Below, in pieces: positions 1 through 5,955 of a DNA stretch of 5,986 nucleotides. Where the stretch lies: the NCBI GenBank assembly GCA_964477275.1, contig CAYZDV010000120.1, positions 1 through 5,986 on the forward strand. Reading direction: 5' to 3'. Both the position numbers and the translations under genes were made by a program. The notes under the pieces were generated by a model, which worked only from the letters and a program-made list of their open reading frames with translations, was not told where the DNA came from and made no database searches. How positions within the stretch are numbered: the stretch's first letter is position 1; every line of letters starts with the position of its first letter. Origin of the DNA: CAYZDV01 sp964477275 (GTDB lineage: Bacteria; Acidobacteriota; Aminicenantia; Aminicenantales; Aminicenantaceae).

Positions 1-515
1 AGGACCTCAATTTGAAGCCTGAAGACAGGAAAGTGGTCGAGCCAGCCCGGCAGTCTGCCCGGGAAGCCCGGGCGCAGAACAAGGGAAACAGAGGTATTTT
101 CTGCGGGGCGGCCATTGAGTTGAAGGACGGCGCGATCCTGACCGGAAAAAACTCGCCTCTGATGCACGCGGCGTCCAGCCTGGTATTGAATGCCATCAAG
201 AAGCTGGCCGGTATTCCAGACCACATCCACATCCTTTCGCCGCAGGTCATCGAGTCCATCTCCAACCTCAAGAAAAACATCCTCAGCGCCAGGTCGGTCA
301 GCCTTGACCTGGAGGAGACCCTGATCAGCGTCAGCATCAGCGCCACCACCAACCCCGCGGCAACGGAGGCGCTCAACAGGCTGAAGGAACTGGCTGGGTG
401 CGAGGTCCACATGACCCACATTCCCACTCCGGGGGATGAAGCCGGCCTGAAGAGGCTGGGCGTGAACCTGACCAGCGACCCGAATTTCTCCACCAAGGAG
501 CTGTTCATGTCCTGA
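1..515 (+). CDS. DUF1846 (UPF0371) family protein, C-terminal part, 5' end outside the window
   Basis: The reading frame is open from base 3, so the gene begins upstream. The TTG at 12 is internal Leu in DLNLKPEDRKVVEPAR, not a start. About 170 residues are visible, roughly the last third of a family whose members are usually near 500 residues. Family landmarks are the PEDRKVVEPAR segment, GAAIELKDGAILTGKNSPLMHAASS (an ELxDGxIxTGKxSPLxxAxS pattern), a HIHILSPQVIESI stretch, SISATTNPAATEAL, and the C-terminal GCEVHMTHIP...LKRLGVNLTSDP. I recognise the family by these motifs. To my knowledge no biochemical function is firmly established for it; members are soluble cytoplasmic proteins without signal peptide or membrane segments, and none is visible here. 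It ends in TGA. No T-rich terminator follows on the plus strand. Family assignment is solid, function unknown. Confidence 0.88.
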   Translation, partial: DLNLKPEDRKVVEPARQSAREARAQNKGNRGIFCGAAIELKDGAILTGKNSPLMHAASSLVLNAIKKLAGIPDHIHILSPQVIESISNLKKNILSARSVSLDLEETLISVSISATTNPAATEALNRLKELAGCEVHMTHIPTPGDEAGLKRLGVNLTSDPNFSTKELFMS

Positions 516-590
516 AGCCCAAAACCGGGTCCTGGTTGGATATGAAATGAGCCCGGGCTATTCCTGCGGATGAAGCCAGACGCTTGAGTC

Positions 591-624
591 AAACAGAAAA
601 GAGCCTGAGTTTTGAATCAGGCTC
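591..624 (-). terminator. Rho-independent terminator-like hairpin facing the minus strand
   Basis: A perfect 8-bp stem, GAGCCTGA (601-608) with TCAGGCTC (617-624), closes an 8-nt loop. Read on the minus strand the stem is followed at once by TTTTCTGTTT (600 down to 591), the U-run expected for intrinsic termination. On the plus strand the stem is followed by ATTGAAAGG, which has no T-run, so it is a poor terminator for the DUF1846 gene 85 bp upstream. The nearest possible minus-strand transcript is the small ORF at 736-804. Confidence 0.55.
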
Positions 625-735
625 ATTGAAAGGAAAAAAGGAAAGGAGGGCGGGAGAGGATCCTCCGTTTTCAGCCTGCTCCCTTGCTTCCTTGGCTAAG
701 CCCTCCTCGGTTTCGAATTCATGCGTTCGTGGACA

Positions 736-804
736 TCATCGCAGAAAACACAGCAGGGGACAATCGCCTCTGCGGGTGGTTTTGGTGATGATTTTTATGA
801 CCAT
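736..804 (-). CDS. Putative small minus-strand ORF (22 codons) with in-frame TGA and open extension to 589
   Basis: I do not recognise this ORF. The minus-strand ATG at 804-802 has a near-ideal Shine-Dalgarno, GGAGG at 816-812, 7 nt upstream. Translation gives MVIKIITKTT, then RRGDCPLLCFLR, and a TGA at 738-736. The same frame then stays open for 48 more codons (CPRTHEFETEEG, LAKEAREQAENG and on) to a second TGA at 591-589, inside the terminator's T-run. Many codons just after the first TGA start with G, as coding sequence tends to. Possible readings are a short leader-type peptide, a decayed gene, a UGA-recoded (selenocysteine) micro-protein, or chance. The next base after TGA is T, a strong termination context, and I see no convincing bacterial SECIS: a UGCG/CGCA stem exists, but it puts the TGA inside its loop. 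Real expression is uncertain. Confidence 0.22.
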   Translation of the reverse strand: MVIKIITKTTRRGDCPLLCFLR

Positions 805-808
805 CCTT

Positions 809-824
809 TCACCTCCAGAGGTGA
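809..824. repeat. 16-bp palindrome TCACCTCCAGAGGTGA
   Basis: TCACCTC (809-815) and GAGGTGA (818-824) are perfect inverted copies separated by CA. The element ends 12 bp before the -35 box of the plus-strand promoter at 837, so it could be an operator or activator site. It also contains the Shine-Dalgarno of the small minus-strand ORF, so the symmetry may simply overlap that signal or could hide that ribosome site in a hairpin. Its role is inferred from position only. Confidence 0.35.
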
Positions 825-836
825 CCGACATAAAGG

Positions 837-865
837 TTGCCCGGCCGGATTCTTTGGCTTAAAAT
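837..865 (+). promoter_or_regulatory. Sigma70-like promoter upstream of the GMP synthase subunit gene
   Basis: TTGCCC (837-842, four of six matches to TTGACA) and TAAAAT (860-865, five of six to TATAAT) are separated by exactly 17 bp. Transcription would start near 872, giving a leader of about 68 nt before the ATG at 940. No other good candidate lies between here and the gene. Read by eye, not scored. Confidence 0.5.
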
Positions 866-927
866 GGTAAAAACCTGCTTCGGGCGACTGCCGGATGTCT
901 TCGGCCGTTCGTTCAATTCCGGGAAGA

Positions 928-932
928 AGGAG
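928..932 (+). promoter_or_regulatory. Ribosome binding site that sets the GMP synthase subunit start at 940
   Basis: AGGAG lies 7 nt before ATG 940. The longer in-frame alternative, ATG 895, has only CTGCCGG-type sequence before it and would add 15 residues that overlap this site and do not resemble the family N-terminus. Confidence 0.7.
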
Positions 933-939
933 TTGCGAA

Positions 940-1872
940 ATGGACGTGAAAAAATTCATCGAGGAAAAAATCCTGGAGATCAGGGAGACCATCGGGCCTG
1001 AGGTCGCCATCTCCGCGCTTTCTGGAGGAGTGGACAGCTCGACCTGCACCCTTCTCGCCTCCAGGGCCATCGGTTCAAACCTGAAGGTGATTTTCATCGA
1101 TGACGGCCTGATGAGGGAGAACGAAGCCCGGGAGGTGAGCAGGATATTTTCTGGCCTTGACATCGAGGTGGACATCGTGGATGCCCGGGATGAATTCTTC
1201 CATGCTCTCAAAGGGAAAATCGACCCGGAGGAGAAAAGAAGAGCTTTCCGGGACATTTTCTACAGTGTTTTCGGAAAGGAAGTCCTGCGCAGCAGGGCGA
1301 AATTTCTGGTTCAGGGAACGATTGCCGCTGATATCATCGAGACCAGAGGAGGAGTAAAAACCCAGCACAACATTCTGGAACAGATCGGGCTGGACCCGGA
1401 AAAGGGTTTCGGGTTCAGGGTTGTTGAGCCTCTCAAAGACCTGTTCAAGCATCAGGTGAGAGAGGTGGCCCGGGAGCTGGGCCTGCCGGAGAGCATTTAC
1501 GGAAGGATGCCCTTTCCGGGTCCCGGCCTGGCGGCCCGCGTGGTGGGAGAGGTAACCCCGGAGAGGGTTTCCCGCGTAAGAAAAGCCACCCGGATCATCG
1601 AGGAGGAAATCGAACCCCTGAAGCCCTTCCAGGCGCTCGCGGTCCTGTTGAACGACAGGGGAACCGGGATCGAGGAAGGCCGGAGGAAGTTCGGCGAGAT
1701 CGTCATCGTCCGCTCCGTGGAAAGCAAAGATGCGATGACGGCCGAGCCGACTCAGGTTCCCTGGGAGATTCTGCGCCGGATTGCGAGAAGGATCACCGAG
1801 GAAATCCCGGAAGTGGTCCGGGTTGCCTACGAAATCACGGGCAAACCGCCCGCCACCATCGAGTACGTTTAA
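940..1872 (+). CDS. guaAB: GMP synthase ATP-pyrophosphatase subunit (stand-alone GuaAb-type, divergent)
   Basis: 310 residues, the size of the archaeal-type subunit B, which adenylates XMP with ATP so that ammonia can convert it to GMP in purine synthesis. The PP-loop SGGVDSS is at residues 28-34. QGT (125-127) followed by AADIIET matches the nucleotide-site region of the family. PFPGPGLAARV begins at 191, and the dimerisation/XMP-binding domain ends in the hallmark GKPPATIEYV (301-310). There is no class I glutaminase domain; ammonia would have to come from a separately encoded GuaAa, which is not in this window. Oddities: the usual SHHN reads TQHN (141-144), the following loop (LEQIGLDPEKGFGF) is longer than in typical members, and the usual MTAH reads MTAEPTQ from 266. 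It could therefore be a paralogue with altered substrate. The start is ATG 940, supported by AGGAG 7 nt upstream. The gene is single, behind its own promoter, and convergent with the next gene 48 bp away. Confidence 0.85.
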   Translation: MDVKKFIEEKILEIRETIGPEVAISALSGGVDSSTCTLLASRAIGSNLKVIFIDDGLMRENEAREVSRIFSGLDIEVDIVDARDEFFHALKGKIDPEEKRRAFRDIFYSVFGKEVLRSRAKFLVQGTIAADIIETRGGVKTQHNILEQIGLDPEKGFGFRVVEPLKDLFKHQVREVARELGLPESIYGRMPFPGPGLAARVVGEVTPERVSRVRKATRIIEEEIEPLKPFQALAVLLNDRGTGIEEGRRKFGEIVIVRSVESKDAMTAEPTQVPWEILRRIARRITEEIPEVVRVAYEITGKPPATIEYV

Positions 1873-1920
1873 GAAACAGGAAATCCCCGCATATTTCTGA
1901 AGGCGTCGCCTGGCGCGCTG

Positions 1921-3027
1921 TCAAGCCGCCTCTTTCCCCTTGTTGATGATTTTGAACAGGCCGATGGTCAGAAGCGGGATGATGTAGACGGCGAAAAATC
2001 CCCAGCTGACGCTTCCGTAGCCTTTGGCGATCAGGGTGATCAGCCCGAAGGTGGAAATCCCCAGTCCGATGACCAGGAGTATCACGGCCACCAGCGGCCT
2101 CTGCCAGGAACGAAGTTCTTTCCCCTTTGCCTCAAAAGCAGAGCGGATCCGCTCGTTGACGGCATGGATAAAGCCGGTGCCGGTTTCGATCAGAGTTCCG
2201 AAGAGGACAACCTGGAAGAGGATGAGAAGGAAAGGCATTCCCATCTTCTGGAGCATAAAAACGGCCGGCACGGGTTTGGGCAGGACTTCCGGATAGTGGG
2301 CGACGACGGCGATGAAGAAGAAAAATCCGGGCAGAATCCCGATCAGGCCTCCGATCAGGCCGGCGGCAATGGCTTCTTTCCTTTTCTCGATGTGACGGAT
2401 GCAGAAGAGAACAGCCGGAATTATGCCCATGTTGTAGAGGGCATACTTGAACCCCCCCAGAACCCAGCCGGGAAGAACTTCAGCCCGCGAGAAATTGAGC
2501 TTGATGTCCGGACCGAATTTGAGCACAGCCATTACCAGGACGAGAGCATAGACGACATAGAGGACAAGAGACCAGCTGGAGAGGAATTTTTCGATCAGGC
2601 TGCTTCCCTTCAGGGTCAGGAAGCCGATGGCGGTGAGCATGATCAGCACTCCCCACAGGTAAGGAATGTTGAGGTTTTCTTTGAACAGCTCGCCGGCCGC
2701 TGACCCGATCACAGCCAGAACGAGGAAGAGCAGGATGAAATAGGGAATTTCGAAGATGAACCAGAACGGGCCGAGGAGCTTCTTGAAGAACGTCCGGTAG
2801 TCATAGGCCCGGAATTTCCGCGAGAATTCAAAGGTCACGGCCAGAAGAAGCGACCAGATCAGGGTGGTGACGAGCAGCATTCCCAGAAGGCCGCCCAGCG
2901 GGCCGTAATTCAGAAAGTATTCCACCAGCTCCCGGCCGGTTCCGTAGCCTCCGGCGATGACCACCGACTGGAAGACAAACCCCGGCAGCAGGTATTTTTT
3001 AAAAAACGGAGAATTCCAGAAAACCAT
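1921..3027 (-). CDS. YkvI-type integral membrane protein (LeuT-fold/APC superfamily), probable transporter
   Basis: 368 residues with about ten hydrophobic segments, roughly at 14-32, 42-66, 88-112, 122-139, 147-169, 187-210, 219-244, 262-290, 311-334 and 342-361. The first segment carries VIAGGYGTGRELVEYF (23-38). This glycine-rich break followed by a charged stretch fits the unwound first helix of LeuT-fold carriers and matches the Bacillus YkvI family (COG3949). Substrate is not established for the family; secondary transport of an amino acid or related solute is an inference from fold. There is no cleavable signal peptide; the N-terminus begins with a short polar stretch directly before helix 1. 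The start is ATG 3027-3025 with GGGGAG at 3042-3037, 9 nt upstream. It is transcribed alone, divergent from the cation transporter gene and convergent with the GMP synthase subunit. No clear terminator separates the two convergent stops. Confidence 0.8.
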   Translation of the reverse strand: MVFWNSPFFKKYLLPGFVFQSVVIAGGYGTGRELVEYFLNYGPLGGLLGMLLVTTLIWSLLLAVTFEFSRKFRAYDYRTFFKKLLGPFWFIFEIPYFILLFLVLAVIGSAAGELFKENLNIPYLWGVLIMLTAIGFLTLKGSSLIEKFLSSWSLVLYVVYALVLVMAVLKFGPDIKLNFSRAEVLPGWVLGGFKYALYNMGIIPAVLFCIRHIEKRKEAIAAGLIGGLIGILPGFFFFIAVVAHYPEVLPKPVPAVFMLQKMGMPFLLILFQVVLFGTLIETGTGFIHAVNERIRSAFEAKGKELRSWQRPLVAVILLVIGLGISTFGLITLIAKGYGSVSWGFFAVYIIPLLTIGLFKIINKGKEAA

Positions 3028-3073
3028 CGCCTTTTTCTCCCCTTTTTACTGAATTTCCATCCATAACACAAGT

Positions 3074-3098
3074 AAAAAAGGGGACAGGCCCCTTTTTT
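3074..3098. repeat. Palindromic hairpin element, A6G4-acagg-C4T6 (REP-like)
   Basis: AAAAAAGGGG (3074-3083) and CCCCTTTTTT (3089-3098) pair perfectly over 10 bp around the loop ACAGG. Both strands read as a GC stem with a T-run, so it could act as a bidirectional terminator. Yet it sits between two divergent gene starts, upstream of both, where a terminator has no obvious client. The core GGGGACAGGCCCC resembles short palindromes dispersed in many genomes near REP-associated tyrosine transposases. That link is from memory and is not shown by this window, where only one copy is visible. Confidence 0.6.
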
Positions 3099-3100
3099 CA

Positions 3101-3130
3101 TTGGCCAAGGATTAAGACTTTTTCTATAAT
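3101..3130 (+). promoter_or_regulatory. Promoter of the cation transporter gene
   Basis: TTGGCC (3101-3106) and a perfect TATAAT (3125-3130) are spaced by 18 bp. The predicted start near 3137 gives a leader of about 38 nt with AGGA (3166-3169) 5 nt before ATG 3175. The -35 lies only 2 bp after the palindromic element at 3074-3098. Confidence 0.6.
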
Positions 3131-3174
3131 AAGAACTTCAACTCATTCTTCTCTCGAAAAAGAGCAGGAAAAGG

Positions 3175-4089
3175 ATGGATATCCGCTCCATAAAGGACAG
3201 ACAGAAGGAAATTCAGTCCATCACCCTCTGGGGCCTCTTCCTCAACTTTCTTCTGATGGCCCTGAAGATTCTCTCCGGGCTCTGGATAAAATCGTCGGCC
3301 CTGGTTGCCGATGGTGTCCACACCCTTTCCGACCTTTCCACGGATTTTATCGTCCTCATCGGGACGCGCCTCTCCAGCCGGCCGGCGGACAGGACTCATC
3401 CTTACGGCCACGGCAAGCTGGAGACCATCGCCTCTCTGGTCATCGGAGCCATCCTCCTTGTCATCAGCTTCGGTCTCATATGGTCAGCGGCCGTCTCCAT
3501 CTACCGTCATGAGCATAGATTCCCGGGATGGATGGTGTTAGTGGTGGCTGCTGTTTCCGTGATCTCCAAGGAAATCATCTTCTCCGTCACCAGGAAAATT
3601 GCCCGGAAAACAGGCAGCACGGCTCTCTATGCGAATGCCTGGCATCACCGTTCAGACTCGCTCTCTTCGGTGGCGGTTCTCGGCGGCGGGGTGGCCAGCC
3701 TGCTGGGCTGGGGCCACGCCGACCAGGCGGCGACCATCGTCGTCGGCTTCATGATCATCGGAGTGGCCGGCAAGATTTTGTTTGACTGCCTCCTCGAGCT
3801 CTCCGAGCATTCCGTGGATAGAGAATCGATCCGCAAAATTGAAGACGTGCTCGCAAGACACACTGACATCTCCAGCTGGCACGCTCTGCGGACCAGAAAG
3901 CTCGGGGCAGAATTGATCATCGATGTCCATGTCCTGGTTGCTCCCCGTCTTTCTGTTATGGAGAGCCATAAAATTTCGGTGGACATCGAAGAGGAAATTC
4001 AGAAAGTCCTCTCCCGGCCGGCCAAGGTTCTGGTTCACGTCGAGCCCGATATCATGGAGATGCGGAAAGAGAGAGAGCATTATGTTTGA
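3175..4089 (+). CDS. Cation diffusion facilitator (CDF) family metal efflux protein, Zn-type site
   Basis: 304 residues, the usual length for FieF/MamB-like CDF exporters, which swap cytoplasmic divalent metal for protons across the inner membrane as dimers. Six helices lie roughly at 17-37, 42-64, 84-107, 118-138, 157-178 and 182-206. The transport site is readable: H49-x3-D53 in helix 2 (DGVHTLSD) and H157-x3-D161 in helix 5 (HHRSD). This His-Asp/His-Asp set is typical of zinc-preferring members, whereas E. coli FieF has Asp-Asp/His-Asp. HPYGHGKLE (75-83) is the conserved loop after helix 2. The C-terminal cytoplasmic domain keeps WHALRTRK and candidate metal ligands H236, H252, H265, H288 and D292. 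The substrate could be Zn, Fe, Mn or Co; zinc is an inference from the site. The start is ATG 3175 with AGGA 5 nt upstream. The isomerase-family gene follows after 66 bp on the same strand, probably in one transcript. Confidence 0.92.
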   Translation: MDIRSIKDRQKEIQSITLWGLFLNFLLMALKILSGLWIKSSALVADGVHTLSDLSTDFIVLIGTRLSSRPADRTHPYGHGKLETIASLVIGAILLVISFGLIWSAAVSIYRHEHRFPGWMVLVVAAVSVISKEIIFSVTRKIARKTGSTALYANAWHHRSDSLSSVAVLGGGVASLLGWGHADQAATIVVGFMIIGVAGKILFDCLLELSEHSVDRESIRKIEDVLARHTDISSWHALRTRKLGAELIIDVHVLVAPRLSVMESHKISVDIEEEIQKVLSRPAKVLVHVEPDIMEMRKEREHYV

Positions 4090-4140
4090 TTCGAGTCATG
4101 GGCAGGACCCGAAAAGGGATTTTTCTGCTCTCCCGAATCA
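4087..4140 (+). promoter_or_regulatory. Nested inverted repeats in the transporter-isomerase gap
   Basis: TGATTCG (4087-4093, starting on the transporter's stop codon) pairs with CGAATCA (4134-4140). Inside it GCAG (4102-4105) pairs with CTGC (4125-4128), and inside that CCC (4108-4110) pairs with GGG (4116-4118). The outer arm ends 5 nt before the AGGAGG of the next gene. In the mRNA this could form an interrupted hairpin acting as a processing site, attenuator or mRNA-stability element. There is no T-run for termination. Stems are short, so function is uncertain. Confidence 0.3.
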
Positions 4141-4155
4141 GAACAAGGAGGAACC

Positions 4156-5889
4156 ATGCCTTTTGTAAAAGAGAGGAAACCAGGCACTCCCACCCTGGGA
4201 GTTTTTGTGCCCTGTGACCCGAGGATTGATGAAACGTCCCGTGAGAGAGCCTTCAACATCGGCGTGATGACAGCCGGTCTTCTGGCCGATCGGCTTCGCC
4301 TGCCGGACGGAAACCACCCGAACATCTTCTATTGTTCTCATCTCGTCGACAGTGAACGCACGGCTGACTCCGGGGCTCTCGAATTGAGGGAAGCCGGTGC
4401 CGAAGCCCTGATCATCGTGCCCGACACCTGGTTTTTTCCCGGAAAGAGCGCCATGGCGCTCACCGCCCACTTTCCCGCCAGCACTCCTCTGGCCTGCGTG
4501 GGCGGAAACAACGCTCCCAAGCCCGGAGTGGTCGGCATCGATGCCCTGGTCGGCGCCTATGCCCAGACGGGGCGGCTCTGCCCGATGGTCATCGGCAATA
4601 TGCCGGAGACAGGGCTCCACCCGGAGTTCGATGAGAAAACGCGGGAGGAGATTGTCGACCTCGCCTTTGCCATGCTGGCCGCCATCGCCCTGAGGGGAAA
4701 AAGGTATCTTTCAGTGGATACGGACTCCATGCAGATGGAGACGGCCCTGAACCATGTTCATGCCGCGCGCCGCTTTTTCGGCCTGGAGTCCACCCGGGAG
4801 TCGATGAAAATTTTTGCCGACATGCTCCAGAAGAGGGGAGGCTATGACCCGGAGGAGCTCAAAGAGCTGAAGAGTTGGGTGGTCAACGTCAAATTTAAAA
4901 ACCGCATTTTTCCCAACACCGAAGATATCGTCCGGTTCAAAAAAGCTGTTTACTCCCAGAAAAAAATCAAACCGCCCGCACTCTCTGAAAAGGACGTAAG
5001 GAAGCTTGAGGAAGGACTGGCCCTCTATCTCATCATCCGGAATTGCATGAGAGACGTCAACGCCATCGGAGGAGGCTGGACGAACCAGCTGGCCTGGGGT
5101 TCGGACAGGAGAGGAATTCCCCTGGCCACCGCGGACATCGCCGAATCACTGTTCAACTCCACGGAAGACCATACGGGAAAAAAGCCGCCGATTCCCTTTT
5201 CCACGGAAAACGACATCCAGGGTCTGCTGACCATGATCGCCTATTGCTATCTCACCGGAGGAAATCCGCCCCTTTTCATGGACTTCAGGAAAGTCTATGA
5301 GCCCTGGGAAACCCGGAAAATCGCCAGGGAGTTGAAGCTCAGCCTGGCTCCTTACAGAAACGAACCCTGGATGAAGAGGGGCTTCATCGACGGGAATAAT
5401 TCAGGCAGCGCTTCTCTGAACTATGCCAGAGAAGCCTATTTGTTCAAAGCCCTCGAATATTATTTTCCCGGGCTCGGGTTTTCAGTGGGCTTTGTCTCTC
5501 CCGGGGGGATAAAGGGCATGGCGGGAAGAATGGCCTATTCCCGGCTCTCCGGGATGTTCACCATGGTCCAGGATGAGGCGCAGAGTGTCGATCTTCCGCC
5601 GGCTTTACGGGAGAGGTGCTGCCATGCCTCTGATTACTCCTGGCCGCACACCTTCCTGACTTTCGAGCATGTGCCGGCCAGCCTGGCCAAAGTCGGCATC
5701 CCGGCCAACCATTTCCACATGGTGACCGGACTGGCCCGCCGCCGCTGGCAGCATTTCTCCGACTTCACCCTGATTCTCAACTACCGGTGGGAGAATACGC
5801 CGGAGTACACGGAAGGACTCGACCGCGCCCTGCCCATGCTGTGGAGGATAAACGGAGGCGAGGTTCGGGCCAAGATGCTGATGAAGTAG
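4156..5889 (+). CDS. L-fucose isomerase family protein (FucI-like sugar isomerase)
   Basis: 577 residues, close to E. coli FucI (591), a cytoplasmic Mn-dependent hexamer that interconverts L-fucose and L-fuculose and also accepts D-arabinose. Similarity runs the whole length but is low, concentrated in motifs. STENDIQGL (349-357) contains E351, matching the catalytic, metal-binding Glu of FucI. FMDFR (374-378) contains D376, matching the catalytic, metal-binding Asp. NNSGSASL (414-421) matches the FucI INSGSAAL loop. SVDLPPAL (477-484) and SWPHTF (495-500) match family segments. H519 or H521 in GIPANHFHMV is the likely third metal ligand. The N-terminal half (GVFVPCDPRIDE, then VPDTWFFPGKSAM) fits the first two domains. 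The start is ATG 4156 with AGGAGG at 4146-4151, 4 nt upstream. The exact sugar is not readable; no fuculokinase or aldolase is adjacent. It may be co-transcribed with the upstream metal exporter. No terminator is evident in the 97 bp after the TAG. Confidence 0.85.
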   Translation: MPFVKERKPGTPTLGVFVPCDPRIDETSRERAFNIGVMTAGLLADRLRLPDGNHPNIFYCSHLVDSERTADSGALELREAGAEALIIVPDTWFFPGKSAMALTAHFPASTPLACVGGNNAPKPGVVGIDALVGAYAQTGRLCPMVIGNMPETGLHPEFDEKTREEIVDLAFAMLAAIALRGKRYLSVDTDSMQMETALNHVHAARRFFGLESTRESMKIFADMLQKRGGYDPEELKELKSWVVNVKFKNRIFPNTEDIVRFKKAVYSQKKIKPPALSEKDVRKLEEGLALYLIIRNCMRDVNAIGGGWTNQLAWGSDRRGIPLATADIAESLFNSTEDHTGKKPPIPFSTENDIQGLLTMIAYCYLTGGNPPLFMDFRKVYEPWETRKIARELKLSLAPYRNEPWMKRGFIDGNNSGSASLNYAREAYLFKALEYYFPGLGFSVGFVSPGGIKGMAGRMAYSRLSGMFTMVQDEAQSVDLPPALRERCCHASDYSWPHTFLTFEHVPASLAKVGIPANHFHMVTGLARRRWQHFSDFTLILNYRWENTPEYTEGLDRALPMLWRINGGEVRAKMLMK

Positions 5890-5955
5890 GTCGAAGGCAG
5901 TTTGCAGGCAATAAAATTTAGTTAGTGTGGCGTATCAGCAATGTCTTTACAATGT

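Larger units (their letters stand above)
516..894. other. Long intergenic stretch with minus-strand signals and the guaAb-type gene's promoter
   Basis: About 420 bp separate the DUF1846 stop from the preferred start of the next gene at 940. Plus-strand ORFs here lack a ribosome site and recognisable similarity: one at 584 starts with TTG and one at 721-870 starts with ATG but has no purine-rich leader. What can be seen is a 10-bp palindrome AGCCCGGGCT at 550-559, a minus-facing terminator hairpin, a small minus-strand ORF, a 16-bp palindrome at 809-824 and a plus-strand promoter. I found no tRNA and recognised no riboswitch class. Confidence 0.6.

Noticed and set aside
584..862. 92-codon plus-strand ORF in the first intergenic stretch
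   Set aside because: It starts with TTG without a Shine-Dalgarno, runs through the terminator-like hairpin and the promoter region, and its product has low-complexity Ser/Arg composition with no recognisable domain.
721..870. 49-codon plus-strand ORF beginning ATG at 721
   Set aside because: There is no purine-rich leader before the ATG, it overlaps the promoter boxes at 837-865, and its product is unrecognised.
895..939. Upstream in-frame ATG as an alternative start of the GMP synthase subunit
   Set aside because: There is no ribosome site at proper distance, the extra 15 residues cover the good AGGAG of ATG 940, and family members begin at the equivalent of 940.
795..1256. 153-codon minus-strand ORF across the promoter and start of the GMP synthase subunit gene
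   Set aside because: It is antisense to clearly coding sequence with canonical PP-loop motifs; its serine/arginine-rich translation looks like a shadow and matches no family.
1878..1899. Possible terminator between the convergent genes (GAAAT 1880-1884 with ATTTC 1893-1897)
   Set aside because: Only five A/T-rich pairs with an 8-nt loop and no T-run on either strand; too weak to call.
2164..2703. 179-codon plus-strand ORF antisense to the YkvI-type membrane gene
   Set aside because: It is rich in Asp, Glu, Gln and Gly, as expected for the complement of a hydrophobic membrane protein. It lacks a convincing ribosome site, whereas the minus frame has ten clean membrane segments.
4138..4620. 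160-codon minus-strand ORF antisense to the start of the isomerase-family gene
   Set aside because: It is antisense to a well-supported coding frame that has a strong AGGAGG and full-length family similarity.
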